A DNA stretch of 64,000 nucleotides from Embiotoca jacksoni (taxonomy: Eukaryota; Chordata; Actinopteri; Embiotocidae). The notes under the pieces are model-generated. The model was not told where the DNA came from. It made no database searches and saw only the letters and a list, made by a program, of their open reading frames with translations. The stretch's first letter is position 1. The number at the start of each line of letters is the position of its first letter. A program made the translations under genes and the position numbers. Shown one piece after another: positions 63,908 through 64,000 of the stretch. The stretch lies in the NCBI GenBank assembly GCA_022577435.1, contig JAKOON010000022.1, positions 10,021,230-10,085,229 on the forward strand, given 5' to 3'.

Positions 63908-64000
63908 AGGAGGGAGCGAGCAAATGATTTGAAAAGCGCGATGCAGACGCGAGTAGGAGTGACACAGAAACGGCATGAGTGACATAAGTGAAGGGGAGAG

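Overview
The window is vertebrate nuclear DNA, almost certainly from a ray-finned (teleost) fish and probably a percomorph. The two recognisable genes are vertebrate orthologues. The rest is AT-rich non-coding DNA with long CA/TG, GA, GATA and homopolymer tracts. It also carries fragments of repeat families I associate with teleost genomes: hAT-like elements with an 'ACTTTTACTTAAGTA' type end, TTAA-flanked foldback elements ending CCTTTAA, Tc1/mariner debris, and a LINE with a CCCC-TT-GGGG 3' hairpin and a TATC tail. Repeat family assignments rest on memory and are not database results.

Layout. 1-20,150: non-coding DNA holding a diverged direct repeat pair (1.64-2.09 and 4.20-4.64 kb), TTAA-element and Tc1 scraps (6.4-7.4 kb), an LTR-like block (8.36-8.9 kb), a hAT-like insertion between two copies of a 113-124 bp sequence (10.83-11.98 kb), a LINE 3' end with a TATC microsatellite (12.4-12.67 kb), a TTAA foldback element (13.45-14.25 kb) and a second hAT-like element (15.57-16.0 kb). 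20.2-21.0 kb: smim30, a one-exon coding sequence for a 62-residue membrane micropeptide. 22.6-27.4 kb: gpr85 (SREB2), an orphan brain GPCR with an intronless coding sequence of 371 residues, a GC-rich candidate promoter with a perfect NRF1 palindrome, probable non-coding 5' exon(s), a small uORF, and a long 3' UTR ending at a clear AATAAA. 27.4-64 kb: about 36 kb with no recognisable gene. It contains TTAA elements at 31.4 and 35.7 kb, a decayed mariner transposase (40.72-41.17 kb), a 5'-truncated LINE on the minus strand ending in about 59 GATA units (47.36-48.27 kb), other repeat fragments, and several unique stretches that read like conserved non-coding or regulatory DNA.

smim30 and gpr85 lie next to each other, as I remember them on human chromosome 7q31, in the neighbourhood of PPP1R3A and FOXP2. 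Here both are on the + strand. They are not an operon, and nothing in the sequence says they cooperate. The gene-free downstream region could hold regulatory elements for gpr85 or for an off-window neighbour, but that is inference. I found no prokaryotic-type system, CRISPR array, rRNA, or tRNA that I could support. The most useful leads are the micropeptide start choice, the gpr85 promoter and uORF, the paired LINE-tail microsatellites, the repeat-flanked hAT insertion, and the candidate enhancer near 46.3 kb.
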